Positions 1 to 8,322 of a DNA stretch of 64,000 nucleotides are shown one piece after another (within the stretch, counting starts at the first letter, position 1; every line of letters starts with the position of its first letter). The DNA lies in contig NZ_JADEYQ010000003.1 in assembly GCF_022627575.1 (NCBI RefSeq), forward strand, positions 368,590 to 432,589, read 5' to 3'. The notes under the pieces were generated by a model. That model worked only from the letters and a program-made list of their open reading frames with translations, had not been told where the DNA came from and ran no database searches. A program made the translations under genes and the position numbers. This stretch comes from Sphingobacterium rhinopitheci. Lineage in GTDB: Bacteria; Bacteroidota; Bacteroidia; Sphingobacteriales; Sphingobacteriaceae.

Positions 1-364
1 TTTCCTTTGGCAATACAAAAACGATCTGGTGAGAGAAACCTAATGTTAACTCTAATGTATTACCAGTGTTTGAAGCACGGTAACCTACACCGACTAACTC
101 TTGCGTAGTTTTGTAACCTTCGGTTACACCGATAACCATGTTACTGATTAATGAGCGGTATAAACCGTGTAATGCTTTGTGTTTCTTTTGTTCTGTAGGA
201 CGAGCTACGATGATGTTACCATCTTCTTCTGTAACTGTAATGTCGCTATCTACTTTTTGTGTTAATTCACCTTTAGGACCTTTAACTGTTACCAGATTCT
301 TATCTGATACAGTTACCGATACTCCCGAAGGAATAGCGATAGGTGCTTTTCCAATTCTTGACAT
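1..364 (-). CDS. rplF: 50S ribosomal protein L6 (uL6), partial
   Basis: Large-subunit protein that contacts 23S rRNA near the sarcin-ricin loop. The N-terminus begins MSRIGKAPIAIPSGV, a typical L6 start, followed by the VKGPKGEL stretch and the YRSLISNMVIGVTEGY region. About 121 codons are present; the family is usually near 180, so the 3' part lies beyond the left edge of the window. It starts 24 nt after the rpsH stop and is the last visible gene of the operon. Identity is certain from sequence; completeness cannot be judged. Confidence 0.96.
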   Translation of the reverse strand, partial: MSRIGKAPIAIPSGVSVTVSDKNLVTVKGPKGELTQKVDSDITVTEEDGNIIVARPTEQKKHKALHGLYRSLISNMVIGVTEGYKTTQELVGVGYRASNTGNTLELTLGFSHQIVFVLPKE

Positions 365-388
365 TTTCTTGTGTGTTTTTTTCCTAGA

Positions 389-787
389 TTAATAAACGAA
401 ACATAGTACTTCACCACCTACATTCTGTAAGCGAGCTTCCTTATCTGTCATAACTCCTTTAGAAGTTGACAAAACAGCAATACCCAAACCGTTCAAAACG
501 CGAGGTAAGTTATCAACACTTGCATACTTTCTCAAACCAGGTTTACTCACACGTGTCAAAGTGCGAATAGCCGGTACTTTGCTAATTGGGTTATACTTTA
601 ACGCAATTTTGATAGAACCTTGAGGTCCTTCTTCTACGAATTTGTAATTAGCAATGTAACCTTTATCAAAAAGAACTTTAGTAATTTCTTTTTTAAGGTT
701 CGATGCAGGAATTTCAACAACCCTGTGGTTGGCCTTAATGGCATTCCTTACTCGTGTAAGGTAATCCGCTATTGGATCTGTATTCAT
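389..787 (-). CDS. rpsH: 30S ribosomal protein S8 (uS8)
   Basis: Primary 16S rRNA-binding protein of the small subunit; in other bacteria also the repressor of the spc operon. The 132-residue product begins [16 protein letters not shown], the standard S8 start, and ends with the [17 protein letters not shown] region, close to the family C-terminal motif with GGE. Length is normal. The gene is separated from rpsN by an unusually long 146-nt gap that carries a terminator-like hairpin, so its expression may be set apart from the genes upstream. rplF follows closely. Confidence 0.97.
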   Translation of the reverse strand: MNTDPIADYLTRVRNAIKANHRVVEIPASNLKKEITKVLFDKGYIANYKFVEEGPQGSIKIALKYNPISKVPAIRTLTRVSKPGLRKYASVDNLPRVLNGLGIAVLSTSKGVMTDKEARLQNVGGEVLCFVY

Positions 788-876
788 TATGATATAATAT
801 TATGACAACGGTTTCTTCGGTTCTTCATCGCGAAGACCTGTTATCGGTTAACAAAAATTTTTGCAATGCAAAAAAA

Positions 877-908
877 CCCTGATAAATCCGTTCTCAGGAT
901 TTATCCGG
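877..908 (-). terminator. Hairpin with U-tract between rpsN and rpsH
   Basis: The arms GATAAATCC (881-889) and GGATTTATC (897-905) are perfect inverted repeats around a 7-nt loop, with an outer CCC/GGG extension. On the minus strand the hairpin is followed by a run of six T (871-876). This is the form of an intrinsic terminator or attenuator, placed inside an essential operon, so partial readthrough is expected. It could instead be a protein-binding or processing site. Confidence 0.6.
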
Positions 909-933
909 GCAAAAGTAATTTTTTTTTATGAAA

Positions 934-1203
934 TTACCAAGAAGCTTTTTTAACCCCCGGGATTTTTCCATCTAATGCCATCTCACGGAATGTTACACGA
1001 GAGATACCAAATTGACGCATATATCCTTTAGGACGTCCTGTTAATTTACAACGGTTGTGTAAACGTACAGGTGAAGCATTTTTTGGTAATTTGTCTAATC
1101 CAGCGTAATCACCAGCTGCTTTAAGCGCTTCGCGTTTAGCTGCAAATTTAGCTACCAATTTCTGACGCTTTACTTCGCGTGCTTTTACTCCTTCTTTAGC
1201 CAT
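934..1203 (-). CDS. rpsN: 30S ribosomal protein S14 (uS14)
   Basis: Small-subunit head protein. The 89-residue product contains the [22 protein letters not shown] segment of S14 and ends PGVKKASW as usual. It has a single cysteine and no paired CxxC motifs, so it is the zinc-free long form rather than the short zinc-binding form. The start overlaps the rplE stop by 8 nt, which suggests translational coupling. The next gene, rpsH, is 146 nt further on. Confidence 0.97.
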   Translation of the reverse strand: MAKEGVKAREVKRQKLVAKFAAKREALKAAGDYAGLDKLPKNASPVRLHNRCKLTGRPKGYMRQFGISRVTFREMALDGKIPGVKKASW

Positions 1204-1765
1204 TGTTGTTCGTATTTTGATTTTTGAATGGTAAACCGAATTGTTTTAATAATTCCAAAGCTTCGATATCGTTTCCAGCAGAAGTTACGAAAGTAATATC
1301 CATACCGGAAATTTTATTGATTTTATCAATATCAATCTCTGGGAAAATAATTTGTTCAGTGATACCTAAGTTATAGTTACCTCTTCCATCAAAACCCTTA
1401 TCATTGATACCGCGGAAATCACGGATACGAGGCAAAGATACAGCGATCAAACGATCTAAAAATTCAAACATCATGTTGTCACGTAATGTAACACGAGCAC
1501 CAACAGGCATTCCTTTACGAAGTTTGAAGTTAGAGATATCTTTCTTTGATTTTGTTGCAACAGCTTGTTGACCAGTAATCAAAGTTAACTCAGCGATAGC
1601 GTTGTCAATTAATTTTTTGTCTGCAGTAGCAGCACCTACACCTTGTGATACAACTATTTTCTCAAGTTTCGGAACTTGCATAACGCTTTTATACTGGAAT
1701 TTTTCTTTAAGCGAAGTGCGAATTTCTTCCGCATATTTTGCTTTTAATCTTGGTACGTAAGTCAT
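1196..1765 (-). CDS. rplE: 50S ribosomal protein L5 (uL5)
   Basis: 5S rRNA-binding protein of the central protuberance. The 189-residue product starts [11 protein letters not shown] and has the [19 protein letters not shown] and [18 protein letters not shown] regions typical of L5. It carries a few extra residues (QNTNNNG) at the C-terminus, as often seen in Bacteroidota. The ATG shares one base with the rplX stop (TAATG arrangement), implying coupled translation, and the stop overlaps the rpsN start. Confidence 0.97.
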   Translation of the reverse strand: MTYVPRLKAKYAEEIRTSLKEKFQYKSVMQVPKLEKIVVSQGVGAATADKKLIDNAIAELTLITGQQAVATKSKKDISNFKLRKGMPVGARVTLRDNMMFEFLDRLIAVSLPRIRDFRGINDKGFDGRGNYNLGITEQIIFPEIDIDKINKISGMDITFVTSAGNDIEALELLKQFGLPFKNQNTNNNG

Positions 1766-2106
1766 TATTTAATTTCCTCCCCTGATTTTTTAGCGTAACG
1801 AACAATTTTTCCTTCTGCATTAACTTTACGGCCAATACGAGTTGTTTCACCCGTTTTAGCGTCGATTAAAGCTAAGTTAGAGATGTTGATAGCAGCCTCT
1901 TTCTCGATAATACCACCTTGAGGATTAGCTGCGCTTGGTTTAGTGTGTTTTTTAACTTTGTTAGCGCCTTCAACGATAGCTCTGTTAGCATCCACTAAAA
2001 CTTGCAATACTTTTCCTTGAACACCTTTAGAGTTACCAGCGATAACTTTCACTAAATCACCTTTTTTAATTTTGATTTTGTGAGTTGTTTTTGTTTTTTG
2101 TGCCAT
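1765..2106 (-). CDS. rplX: 50S ribosomal protein L24 (uL24)
   Basis: Assembly-initiating large-subunit protein. The 113-residue product contains an N-terminal KOW motif ([20 protein letters not shown], roughly residues 12-31) and the [20 protein letters not shown] segment found in L24. It starts only 2 nt after rplN and its stop overlaps the rplE start by 1 nt. Length and position in the operon are standard. Confidence 0.97.
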   Translation of the reverse strand: MAQKTKTTHKIKIKKGDLVKVIAGNSKGVQGKVLQVLVDANRAIVEGANKVKKHTKPSAANPQGGIIEKEAAINISNLALIDAKTGETTRIGRKVNAEGKIVRYAKKSGEEIK

Positions 2107-2108
2107 AA

Positions 2109-2477
2109 TTATAAAACCTCCGGTGCTAGTGATACAATCTTCATGAACTGCTTCTCACGTAATTCACGAGCCACTGGGCCGAAAATACGAGTTCCACGAG
2201 GTTCATCGTTATTATTTAATAATACTGCAGCGTTGTCATCGAAACGAATGTAAGAACCATCTTTACGACGGATTTCTTTTTTCGTACGAACAACTACTGC
2301 CTTAGAAACTGATCCTTTTTTCACGTTTCCTGAAGGTGTAGCGCTCTTCACAGATACAACAATCTTATCACCGATTGATGCATAACGCTTACGCGTACCA
2401 CCCAATACACGGATTACTAAAACTTCTTTAGCACCGCTATTGTCAGCTACATTAAGTCTTGATTCTTGTTGTACCAT
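2109..2477 (-). CDS. rplN: 50S ribosomal protein L14 (uL14)
   Basis: Large-subunit protein at the subunit interface, near bridge B5. The 122-residue product starts [19 protein letters not shown] and includes [11 protein letters not shown] and the C-terminal [23 protein letters not shown], all highly conserved. It follows rpsQ by 1 nt and precedes rplX by 2 nt, a tightly packed operon with no room for separate regulation. Confidence 0.98.
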   Translation of the reverse strand: MVQQESRLNVADNSGAKEVLVIRVLGGTRKRYASIGDKIVVSVKSATPSGNVKKGSVSKAVVVRTKKEIRRKDGSYIRFDDNAAVLLNNNDEPRGTRIFGPVARELREKQFMKIVSLAPEVL

Positions 2478-2478
2478 G

Positions 2479-2733
2479 TTATTTAGCTCTTTCTAAAATT
2501 TCTACTAATCTCCAGTTCTTTGTCTTACTCAGCGGACGAGTTTCCATAATTAATACCGTATCGCCGATACCGCAGGTATTAGTTTCGTCATGAGCTTTAA
2601 ATTTAGTAGTTTTCTTAACGAATTTACCGTAGATAGGGTGTTTCACTTTACGCTCAACTGTAACTACGATAGATTTGTCCATCTTATTGCTAACTACTAA
2701 GCCGATTCTTGTTTTTCTTAAATTTCTTTCCAT
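2479..2733 (-). CDS. rpsQ: 30S ribosomal protein S17 (uS17)
   Basis: Small-subunit protein with an OB fold that binds 16S rRNA. The 84-residue product starts [21 protein letters not shown] and contains [17 protein letters not shown] and [15 protein letters not shown], which are family signatures. It lies 13 nt after rpmC and 1 nt before rplN. Confidence 0.97.
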   Translation of the reverse strand: MERNLRKTRIGLVVSNKMDKSIVVTVERKVKHPIYGKFVKKTTKFKAHDETNTCGIGDTVLIMETRPLSKTKNWRLVEILERAK

Positions 2734-2746
2734 TTCGACTTAATTT

Positions 2747-2965
2747 TTACGCCTCAGAGGCTGTTTCAGATTTTGCTGCGTTTTTACGTTTCGAAATCTC
2801 TGTAGAGATACGAGCGATATTTTTGCGAGCTGCTTTAAGAATATTTGGATTCTCGATAGCAGAAACAGCGTGTGCAAATTTTAACTTGTTTAAAGCAGCT
2901 TTTTCTTCTACAAGCTTAGCTGTTAAACCTTCTGTTGTTAATTCTACGATTTCTGAATTATTCAT
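2747..2965 (-). CDS. rpmC: 50S ribosomal protein L29 (uL29)
   Basis: Small helical protein near the peptide exit tunnel. The 72-residue product has the L29 pattern: an N-terminal helix with ELTTEGLTAKLVEEKAALNK and a second helix NPNILKAARKNIARISTEI. It ends in an Ala/Ser-rich tail. It is separated from rplP by 91 nt, a gap that includes a strong 9-bp hairpin. Confidence 0.95.
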   Translation of the reverse strand: MNNSEIVELTTEGLTAKLVEEKAALNKLKFAHAVSAIENPNILKAARKNIARISTEISKRKNAAKSETASEA

Positions 2966-3006
2966 TTTTTTCAGTTTTATGCTGGGTTATCGCTTAGTTA
3001 TATATT

Positions 3007-3031
3007 GCCTCGCGAGTAACGGTCGCGAGGC
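3007..3031 (-). promoter_or_regulatory. GC-rich hairpin between rplP and rpmC
   Basis: Perfect 9-bp inverted repeat, GCCTCGCGA (3007-3015) and TCGCGAGGC (3023-3031), around a 7-nt loop. It stands out in AT-rich DNA and lies 42 nt upstream of the rpmC start. No T-tract follows on the minus strand, so it is not a classical terminator. A processing, stabilising or protein-binding site in the mRNA is possible, but this is inference. Confidence 0.55.
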
Positions 3032-3056
3032 TAACAATTGACATTACCAACGATTT

Positions 3057-3479
3057 TTATGCTTCAACGTAGTCTCTACGTATAACAAACTTAGTTTGTA
3101 CCGGTAATTTTTGAGCAGCTAAACGTAATGCTTCTTTAGCAACTTCTAAAGGCACACCTTCTGCTTCAAATAACATACGGCCTGGGCGTACAACTGCTAC
3201 CCAATACTCAGGAGCACCTTTACCTTTACCCATACGTACCTCTGCAGGCTTTTTAGTAACCGGTTTGTCAGGGAAAATACGGATCCATACTTGACCTTCA
3301 CGCTTCATAAAACGTGTTACCGCAATACGAGCTGCCTCGATCTGACGGCTAGTGATCCATGCTTCTTCCAGTGACTTGATACCGAAAGAACCGAAAGCTA
3401 ATTCTACTCCACGTGAAGCATTACCTTTCATACGGCCTTTCTGCATCTTTCTGAACTTCGTTCTTTTTGGCTGTAACAT
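3057..3479 (-). CDS. rplP: 50S ribosomal protein L16 (uL16)
   Basis: Large-subunit protein that helps form the A-site tRNA pocket. The 140-residue product begins [19 protein letters not shown] and contains [21 protein letters not shown] and the [23 protein letters not shown] region, all characteristic. Length is normal. It follows rpsC after 59 nt containing a palindromic hairpin. Confidence 0.98.
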   Translation of the reverse strand: MLQPKRTKFRKMQKGRMKGNASRGVELAFGSFGIKSLEEAWITSRQIEAARIAVTRFMKREGQVWIRIFPDKPVTKKPAEVRMGKGKGAPEYWVAVVRPGRMLFEAEGVPLEVAKEALRLAAQKLPVQTKFVIRRDYVEA

Positions 3480-3496
3480 GTTCGAATTTTATTTAA

Positions 3497-3515
3497 ATCC
3501 CATCTAAGATGGGAT
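3497..3515 (-). promoter_or_regulatory. Palindromic hairpin between rpsC and rplP
   Basis: The sequence ATCCCATC (3497-3504), loop TAA, GATGGGAT (3508-3515) forms a perfect 8-bp stem in the rpsC-rplP gap, 18 nt upstream of the rplP start codon. On the minus strand it is followed by TTTAAATAAAA, too weak a U-tract for an efficient terminator. It may tune expression within the operon. Confidence 0.45.
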
Positions 3516-3538
3516 ATTTTTTAAATCTTATTATTTAA

Positions 3539-4339
3539 TTAACCTTTATTAGCACCACCACGGTTGTTTCCACCACGGTTTCCACCACGATTGTTGTTGT
3601 CACGACGACCACCACGGTTTCCACCACGGTTGTCACGACGGTCTGCACCGCCTTCGTTACCACCACGAGTTTTAGTGTTAGAAGTTTGACCAATGTTAGG
3701 AGATAAGTCACGTTTACCGTAAACTTCACCTTTACAGATCCATACTTTGATACCAATTTTACCGTAAGTAGTTAAAGCTTCTGCTAAAGCATAGTCGATA
3801 TCAGCACGCAATGTATGCAAAGGAGTTCTTCCTTCTTTGTATTGCTCTGTACGCGCCATCTCAGCACCACCAAGACGACCTGAACACATGATTTTGATAC
3901 CTTCTGCACCCATACGCATTGTTGAAGCGATAGAAGTTTTCATTGCACGACGGAATGAAATACGTGCCTCTAATTGCTTAGCTACACCTTCTGCTACTAA
4001 CTTAGCATCTAATTCTGGACGCTTGATCTCGAAGATGTTAATTTGAACATCCTTTTTAGTCAATTTCTTTAACTCTTCTTTGATCTTGTCAACTTCCTGA
4101 CCACCTTTACCAATAACGATTCCTGGACGAGCCGTGTGAATCGTAACTGTAATGCGTTTTAAAGTTCTTTCGATAACAACTTTTGCTACACCACCTTTAG
4201 CGATACGAACAGAAAGATATTTTCTGATTTTTTCGTCCTCAACTAATTTATCGGAATAGTTTTTTCCTCCGAACCAATTAGAATCCCATCCTTTGATGAT
4301 ACCTAACCTGCTACCTATTGGATTTGCTTTTTGTCCCAT
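3539..4339 (-). CDS. rpsC: 30S ribosomal protein S3 (uS3) with RGG-rich C-terminal tail
   Basis: Small-subunit head protein lining the mRNA entry tunnel. The 266-residue product starts [14 protein letters not shown], has the type II KH motif GIVIGKGG at about residues 73-80 and the conserved [12 protein letters not shown] segment. The S3 core ends near residue 221. Residues 222-266 form a tail made almost only of Gly, Arg, Asn and Asp with six RGG triplets. The same DNA read in another frame gives a repetitive Val/Thr product, an artefact of the low-complexity codons. RGG tails usually bind RNA; what this one does here is unknown. Confidence 0.96.
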   Translation of the reverse strand: MGQKANPIGSRLGIIKGWDSNWFGGKNYSDKLVEDEKIRKYLSVRIAKGGVAKVVIERTLKRITVTIHTARPGIVIGKGGQEVDKIKEELKKLTKKDVQINIFEIKRPELDAKLVAEGVAKQLEARISFRRAMKTSIASTMRMGAEGIKIMCSGRLGGAEMARTEQYKEGRTPLHTLRADIDYALAEALTTYGKIGIKVWICKGEVYGKRDLSPNIGQTSNTKTRGGNEGGADRRDNRGGNRGGRRDNNNRGGNRGGNNRGGANKG

Positions 4340-4350
4340 TCTATAATAAA

Positions 4351-4782
4351 TTAGTTGTTAACGTTATTTAAACTATCTACTATCAAAGTAACGTGATTAG
4401 AACGCTTACGAATTCTATAACCACGACCTTGTGGAGCTGGGCGCAATCTTTTCAATTGACGACCACCACCTACAGATACTTCTTTTACAATCAAAGCACT
4501 ATCAGCTACCGAAGAACCTTCGTTTGCAGCTTCCCAGTTTTTAATTGCTGATAATAACAATTTTTCAACACGTGCTGCCGCTTCTTTGCTTGAATGCTTA
4601 AGAATATAAAGAGCGTTTTCTACCTTCTCGCCACGGATAAGATCCACTACTAAACGCATCTTGCGAGGAGAAGTAGGGCAATTTAATAATTTGGCAGTAG
4701 AGGCTCCTCCTACTTGAGCTTTTTCCTGCTCTTTGCGTTGTCTTATTAAGACAGACTTTTTAAGTTTTTTTGTTGCTTCCAT
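4351..4782 (-). CDS. rplV: 50S ribosomal protein L22 (uL22)
   Basis: Large-subunit protein whose beta-hairpin lines the peptide exit tunnel. The 143-residue product has the [18 protein letters not shown] core and the C-terminal [22 protein letters not shown] hairpin region. The first 30 or so residues are a Lys/Gln-rich extension compared with the 110-residue enterobacterial protein. It begins 9 nt after rpsS and precedes rpsC by 11 nt. Confidence 0.97.
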   Translation of the reverse strand: MEATKKLKKSVLIRQRKEQEKAQVGGASTAKLLNCPTSPRKMRLVVDLIRGEKVENALYILKHSSKEAAARVEKLLLSAIKNWEAANEGSSVADSALIVKEVSVGGGRQLKRLRPAPQGRGYRIRKRSNHVTLIVDSLNNVNN

Positions 4783-4791
4783 TACCTATTA

Positions 4792-5058
4792 TTATTTTTT
4801 CTTTTCTGCGTGGCCTTTGAATGTACGCGTAGGCGCAAATTCACCAAGCTTGTGACCGACCATATTTTCTGTTACATAAACAGGGATAAATTTATTCCCA
4901 TTGTGCACTGCGAAGGTATGGCCAACAAAATCAGGTGAAATCATTGATCTACGAGACCATGTCTTGATTACCGATTTTTTGTTAGTTTCATTCTGAGAAA
5001 GAACTTTTCTTTCCAAGTTATGATCGATATAAGGACCTTTTTTAATTGAACGAGCCAT
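4792..5058 (-). CDS. rpsS: 30S ribosomal protein S19 (uS19)
   Basis: Small-subunit head protein that forms a bridge to the large subunit with S13. The 88-residue product starts [18 protein letters not shown] and contains [22 protein letters not shown] and [16 protein letters not shown], all invariant S19 features. Its ATG shares one base with the rplB stop, indicating coupled translation. Confidence 0.98.
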   Translation of the reverse strand: MARSIKKGPYIDHNLERKVLSQNETNKKSVIKTWSRRSMISPDFVGHTFAVHNGNKFIPVYVTENMVGHKLGEFAPTRTFKGHAEKKK

Positions 5059-5885
5059 TATTTTTTCCTTCTTTCAATGATGTAACGATTTGATGCTTTC
5101 TTCTTGTCGCGTGTTTTGAAGCCTTTAGCTAACACACCTGTACGTGAACGAGGGTGACCTCCTGAAGTACGACCTTCACCACCACCCATAGGGTGATCGA
5201 CAGGGTTCATAGCAACACCACGTACACGAGGACGACGGCCTAAGTGACGTTTACGACCAGCTTTACCTAATACTTGGTTAGCTTTTTCAGCATTTGATAC
5301 TGAACCGATAGTCGCAACACATGTCAATAAGATCATACGAACTTCGCTTGAAGGTAATTTGATAATTGCATATTTACCATCACGCGCAGACAATTGAGCA
5401 TAAGTACCAGCCGAACGCGCGATTGAAGCACCTTGACCAGGGTTCAATTCGATGTTGTGGATGATAGAACCCAAAGGAATGTTTGCTAATGGCAATGTAT
5501 TACCAACTTCTGGGGCAACTTTCTCACCTGCAATTACAGTCATACCAACTTGTAATCCTGTAGGAGCGATGATGTAACGTTTCTCACCATCAGCGTAGTG
5601 CAATAAAGCAATACGTGCAGTACGGTTTGGATCGTACTCGATAGTGGCAACTGTTGCTGGGATTTCTTTTTTATCGCGTTTGAAATCAATGATACGGTAA
5701 ACTTTTTTGTGTCCACCACCAATATAACGCATAGTCATTTTACCGGTTTTATTACGACCGCCTGATCTTTTGTTTGCACCTACTACTAATGTTTTCTCAG
5801 GAACGTTTGTAGTAACGTCAGAATAGTCAGCGCCTACTCTGAAACGCGTACCAGGGGTTACCGGTTTGAATCTTTTAACTGCCAT
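5058..5885 (-). CDS. rplB: 50S ribosomal protein L2 (uL2)
   Basis: Core large-subunit protein needed for peptidyl transferase activity and subunit joining. The 275-residue product contains [26 protein letters not shown] residues near position 40-55 and the C-terminal block [17 protein letters not shown] with the conserved histidine, then TSGGHPRS. Length is normal. It lies 7 nt after rplW and overlaps rpsS by 1 nt. Confidence 0.98.
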   Translation of the reverse strand: MAVKRFKPVTPGTRFRVGADYSDVTTNVPEKTLVVGANKRSGGRNKTGKMTMRYIGGGHKKVYRIIDFKRDKKEIPATVATIEYDPNRTARIALLHYADGEKRYIIAPTGLQVGMTVIAGEKVAPEVGNTLPLANIPLGSIIHNIELNPGQGASIARSAGTYAQLSARDGKYAIIKLPSSEVRMILLTCVATIGSVSNAEKANQVLGKAGRKRHLGRRPRVRGVAMNPVDHPMGGGEGRTSGGHPRSRTGVLAKGFKTRDKKKASNRYIIERRKK

Positions 5886-5892
5886 TTTTTAA

Positions 5893-6183
5893 TTATATAA
5901 CACTGTAAAAGTCAATAGTTTCACCATCATTAATTGTAATGATAGCTTTTTTATACTTAGGAGCTCTACCAGATACTAAACCAGCTTTAGTGTTACGGCT
6001 TTTTGCTTTACCCGCAACTACCGCTGTATTTACTGCTACTACTGTAACACCAAACATAGCTTCAATAGCTGTTTTAATCTGAATTTTGTTCGCTCTGTGA
6101 TCTACTTTGAAAGCATAACGGTTTAATTTTTCCGTTAACATTGAAGCTTTCTCAGTTAAGATAGGTTTTTTAATAATTTCCAT
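5893..6183 (-). CDS. rplW: 50S ribosomal protein L23 (uL23)
   Basis: Large-subunit protein at the exit tunnel that docks trigger factor and SRP. The 96-residue product begins MEIIKKPILTEKASMLTEK and contains the YAFKVDHRANKIQIKTAIE and GVTVVAVNT segments of L23. It starts 1 nt after rplD. Confidence 0.96.
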   Translation of the reverse strand: MEIIKKPILTEKASMLTEKLNRYAFKVDHRANKIQIKTAIEAMFGVTVVAVNTAVVAGKAKSRNTKAGLVSGRAPKYKKAIITINDGETIDFYSVI

Positions 6184-6184
6184 A

Positions 6185-6814
6185 TTACTTAGCTAATGCT
6201 TCCTCCAAAGTTTTAACAGTGTCTGTAGTTAACAATAATTTAGTAGCGTTCAATACATCATATGTATTTAACTCTGCTGCTACTATAACTTTTGCTTTCT
6301 TCAAATTTCTGCTTGATAAATAAACATTGTTATCATAAGCTGGCAAAACCAATAAAGTTTTTTCGTCAGCCAAATTCAACGCGTCTACTAAAGCAACATA
6401 GTTTTTAGTTTTGATAGAGTCAAAAGTAACTGCATCTAAAACGACAACATTGTTTTCTTGTGCTTTGTAAGATAACGCTGATTTACGAGCTACTTGCTTT
6501 AATTTTTTGTTCAATTTAAAGCTGTAGTCACGAGGTTGAGGACCGAATACACGACCACCACCATTAAACAATGGAGATTTGATAGAACCCGCACGAGCAC
6601 CACCAGTACCTTTTTGTTTGTGTAATTTACGAGTAGAACCCGAGATTTCGTTACGTTGTTTAGACTTGTGAGTACCTTGGCGTTGGTTCGCTAAGTATTG
6701 TTTCACATCTAAATAGATAGCATGGTCGTTTGGAGTTACACCGAAAACTGCTTCAGGCAGTTGCACCTTGGCACCTGTTTCTTTACCTGATAAATTTAAT
6801 ACTTTAACTTCCAT
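6185..6814 (-). CDS. rplD: 50S ribosomal protein L4 (uL4)
   Basis: Large-subunit protein whose long loop lines the exit tunnel; in enterobacteria it also represses the S10 operon. The 209-residue product starts MEVKVLNLSGKETGAKV and has the basic loop KLHKQKGTGGARAGSIKSPLF near residues 62-82, then GGGRVFGPQPRDYS. It lies 5 nt after rplC. Whether it autoregulates this operon through the rplC leader hairpin cannot be told from sequence. Confidence 0.97.
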   Translation of the reverse strand: MEVKVLNLSGKETGAKVQLPEAVFGVTPNDHAIYLDVKQYLANQRQGTHKSKQRNEISGSTRKLHKQKGTGGARAGSIKSPLFNGGGRVFGPQPRDYSFKLNKKLKQVARKSALSYKAQENNVVVLDAVTFDSIKTKNYVALVDALNLADEKTLLVLPAYDNNVYLSSRNLKKAKVIVAAELNTYDVLNATKLLLTTDTVKTLEEALAK

Positions 6815-6819
6815 CTCTA

Positions 6820-7437
6820 CTATTTGTCTAAGATTACGTAAGAACCTTTAGCTCCTGGTATAGAGCCACTAACAACAATAAGGTTTTTGTCAGCGTAAAC
6901 TTTCAATACTTGTAAGTTTTGAACTTTCACTCTGTCACCACCCATACGACCTGCCATGCGCATTCCTTTGAATACACGTGAAGGCCATGAAGCAGCACCA
7001 ATTGAACCTGGAGCACGTAGTCTGTTGTGCTGACCGTGAGTCGCACCACCTACACCACCAAATCCGTGACGCTTCATTACACCTTGAAAACCTTTACCTT
7101 TAGAAGTACCAACTACATCTACATACTCGCCTTCAGCAAATAAAGTTACATCAATTGTGTCTCCTAGTTGTTTCTCATCTTGAAAAGTTTTGAATTCAAC
7201 TAGTTTACGCTTAGGAGTTACTCCCGCTTTCGCGAAGTGTCCTTTTAAAGGAGCCGACGTATTCTTCTCCTTGGCATCATCATAGCCAAGTTGAATAGCC
7301 GAATAGCCGTCCTTCTCTACCGTACGTATCTGCGTTACCACGCACGGCCCAGCCTCGATTACTGTACATGGGATGTTCTTCCCATCAGCGTTGAACAGGC
7401 TGGTCATTCCTACTTTTTTACCAATAATTCCTGACAT
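6820..7437 (-). CDS. rplC: 50S ribosomal protein L3 (uL3)
   Basis: Early-assembly large-subunit protein near the peptidyl transferase centre. The 205-residue product from the ATG at 7437 starts [15 protein letters not shown], the family start, and contains [19 protein letters not shown] and the [14 protein letters not shown] segment. A longer reading frame to 7488 adds 17 unrelated residues and is rejected. This is the first gene of the operon: rpsJ, usually directly upstream, is absent, and a promoter lies at 7515-7545. Confidence 0.97.
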   Translation of the reverse strand: MSGIIGKKVGMTSLFNADGKNIPCTVIEAGPCVVTQIRTVEKDGYSAIQLGYDDAKEKNTSAPLKGHFAKAGVTPKRKLVEFKTFQDEKQLGDTIDVTLFAEGEYVDVVGTSKGKGFQGVMKRHGFGGVGGATHGQHNRLRAPGSIGAASWPSRVFKGMRMAGRMGGDRVKVQNLQVLKVYADKNLIVVSGSIPGAKGSYVILDK

Positions 7438-7465
7438 GTTATAAATTAAATTAATTAAAGTCCAT

Positions 7466-7483
7466 CGAAGCAGTAGGGCTTCG
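7466..7483 (-). promoter_or_regulatory. Leader hairpin upstream of rplC
   Basis: CGAAGC (7466-7471) and GCTTCG (7478-7483) form a 6-bp stem around a 6-nt loop in the predicted 5' untranslated region of the ribosomal operon, between the promoter and the rplC start. It is a candidate site for feedback control by a ribosomal protein. The role is inferred from position only. Confidence 0.4.
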
Positions 7484-7514
7484 CTCAAGACACATTTCCC
7501 CCAATAAGGGACTG

Positions 7515-7545
7515 CAAAAGTACAAAGAATTTTATAACTATCAAA
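7515..7545 (-). promoter_or_regulatory. Promoter of the rplC ribosomal operon
   Basis: On the minus strand TTTG (7542-7545), a 19-nt spacer and TACTTTTG (7515-7522) match the Bacteroidota primary sigma consensus TTTG-N19-TAnnTTTG exactly. The start of transcription would fall near 7508, giving a leader of about 70 nt before rplC. Confidence 0.75.
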
Positions 7546-7869
7546 TAATTAGCTGATTATTTTTTAATATTTTTCCAATAATAAATGAAAAACGCTAATT
7601 ACTTAAAAAGCAAATTCTATAATAGGTGAATATTTTAACTTAGAGATGGTACAATAGATCAAACAATGACCTCCTTAATAGCGCATAGATGGCATTAATA
7701 GCTAAAGCACAGAAATTCCGTACTTCATATAAGCCCACAAAAATAACAACACACGTACACCGCACACAATAAAGACAAATAGACAAATTAAATAATAACC
7801 AGCAGCTTCCATTATACGACCACTTACAGTGAAAACATAAATTTCCGTAAAAAAATAGGATAATTACTA
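7546..7869. other. Non-coding gap between rplC promoter and CoA-binding gene terminator
   Basis: AT-rich intergenic stretch. A 94-codon open frame on the minus strand (7640-7924) is Cys- and hydrophobic-rich, runs through the terminator hairpin and resembles no known protein, so it is not called. Nothing else recognisable is seen; rpsJ, expected here from the usual S10 operon order, is not present. Confidence 0.6.
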
Positions 7870-7904
7870 AAAAGGTCTTGCTACAAATGACAGCAAGACC
7901 TTTT
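7870..7904 (-). terminator. Intrinsic terminator after the CoA-binding protein gene
   Basis: AAAAGGTCTTGCT (7870-7882) pairs with AGCAAGACCTTTT (7892-7904) across a 9-nt loop. It lies 38 nt downstream of the stop codon of the 7942-8301 gene and ends in a T-rich run on the minus strand. Confidence 0.8.
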
Positions 7905-7941
7905 AAAATTGCGCTTCCGCACAATAGTATTTATTTAAATA

Positions 7942-8301
7942 TTAATATTGCCCCGTATTGAGCATTACCAACGTACATGCATTGATAGTTTCTATATTTT
8001 TATCTTGCAACATTTTCTCTAACTCTTCGTTCTCAGCTCCAGGATTAAAAATGACACGCTTAGGATTTGTTGCTAAAATATAATCATAATAGGCAGGTTG
8101 ATTATTAGCACCTATATATACTGTAATAGTATCTATATCTGTATAAATATAATCTGGAGATTCTATAGCGACACCAGCCACCTCTCCTATCTTACGACCG
8201 ACATTTACAATTGGATAGCCTTTACGAAACAACTTATTAGCGACCAAATAAGAGTACCTTGCCGGATTAGTACTAGCTCCCAAAACTAAAGTTTTTTTCA
8301 T
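7942..8301 (-). CDS. CoA-binding domain protein (YccU-like)
   Basis: Small Rossmann-type protein of the CoA_binding_2 family. The 119-residue product begins MKKTLVLGASTNPARYSY, where GASTNPARYS is the characteristic nucleotide-binding turn, followed by the PIVNVGRKIGEVAG strand-turn and the NPKRVIFNPGAENEEL segment. The family resembles the CoA-binding domain of succinyl-CoA synthetase, but its substrate and role are not known. It lies 21 nt after the serine hydrolase gene and ahead of a strong terminator, so the two may be co-transcribed. Confidence 0.85.
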   Translation of the reverse strand: MKKTLVLGASTNPARYSYLVANKLFRKGYPIVNVGRKIGEVAGVAIESPDYIYTDIDTITVYIGANNQPAYYDYILATNPKRVIFNPGAENEELEKMLQDKNIETINACTLVMLNTGQY

Positions 8302-8322
8302 ATTTAAGTATTTATGATTTAT

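Noticed and set aside
3535..3756. Val/Thr repeat reading frame on the minus strand
   Set aside because: It is the rpsC RGG tail read in another frame; the repetitiveness comes from the Gly/Arg codons.
7640..7924. 94-codon Cys-rich hydrophobic frame
   Set aside because: It overlaps the terminator of the CoA-binding gene and resembles no protein; codon use is unlike neighbours.
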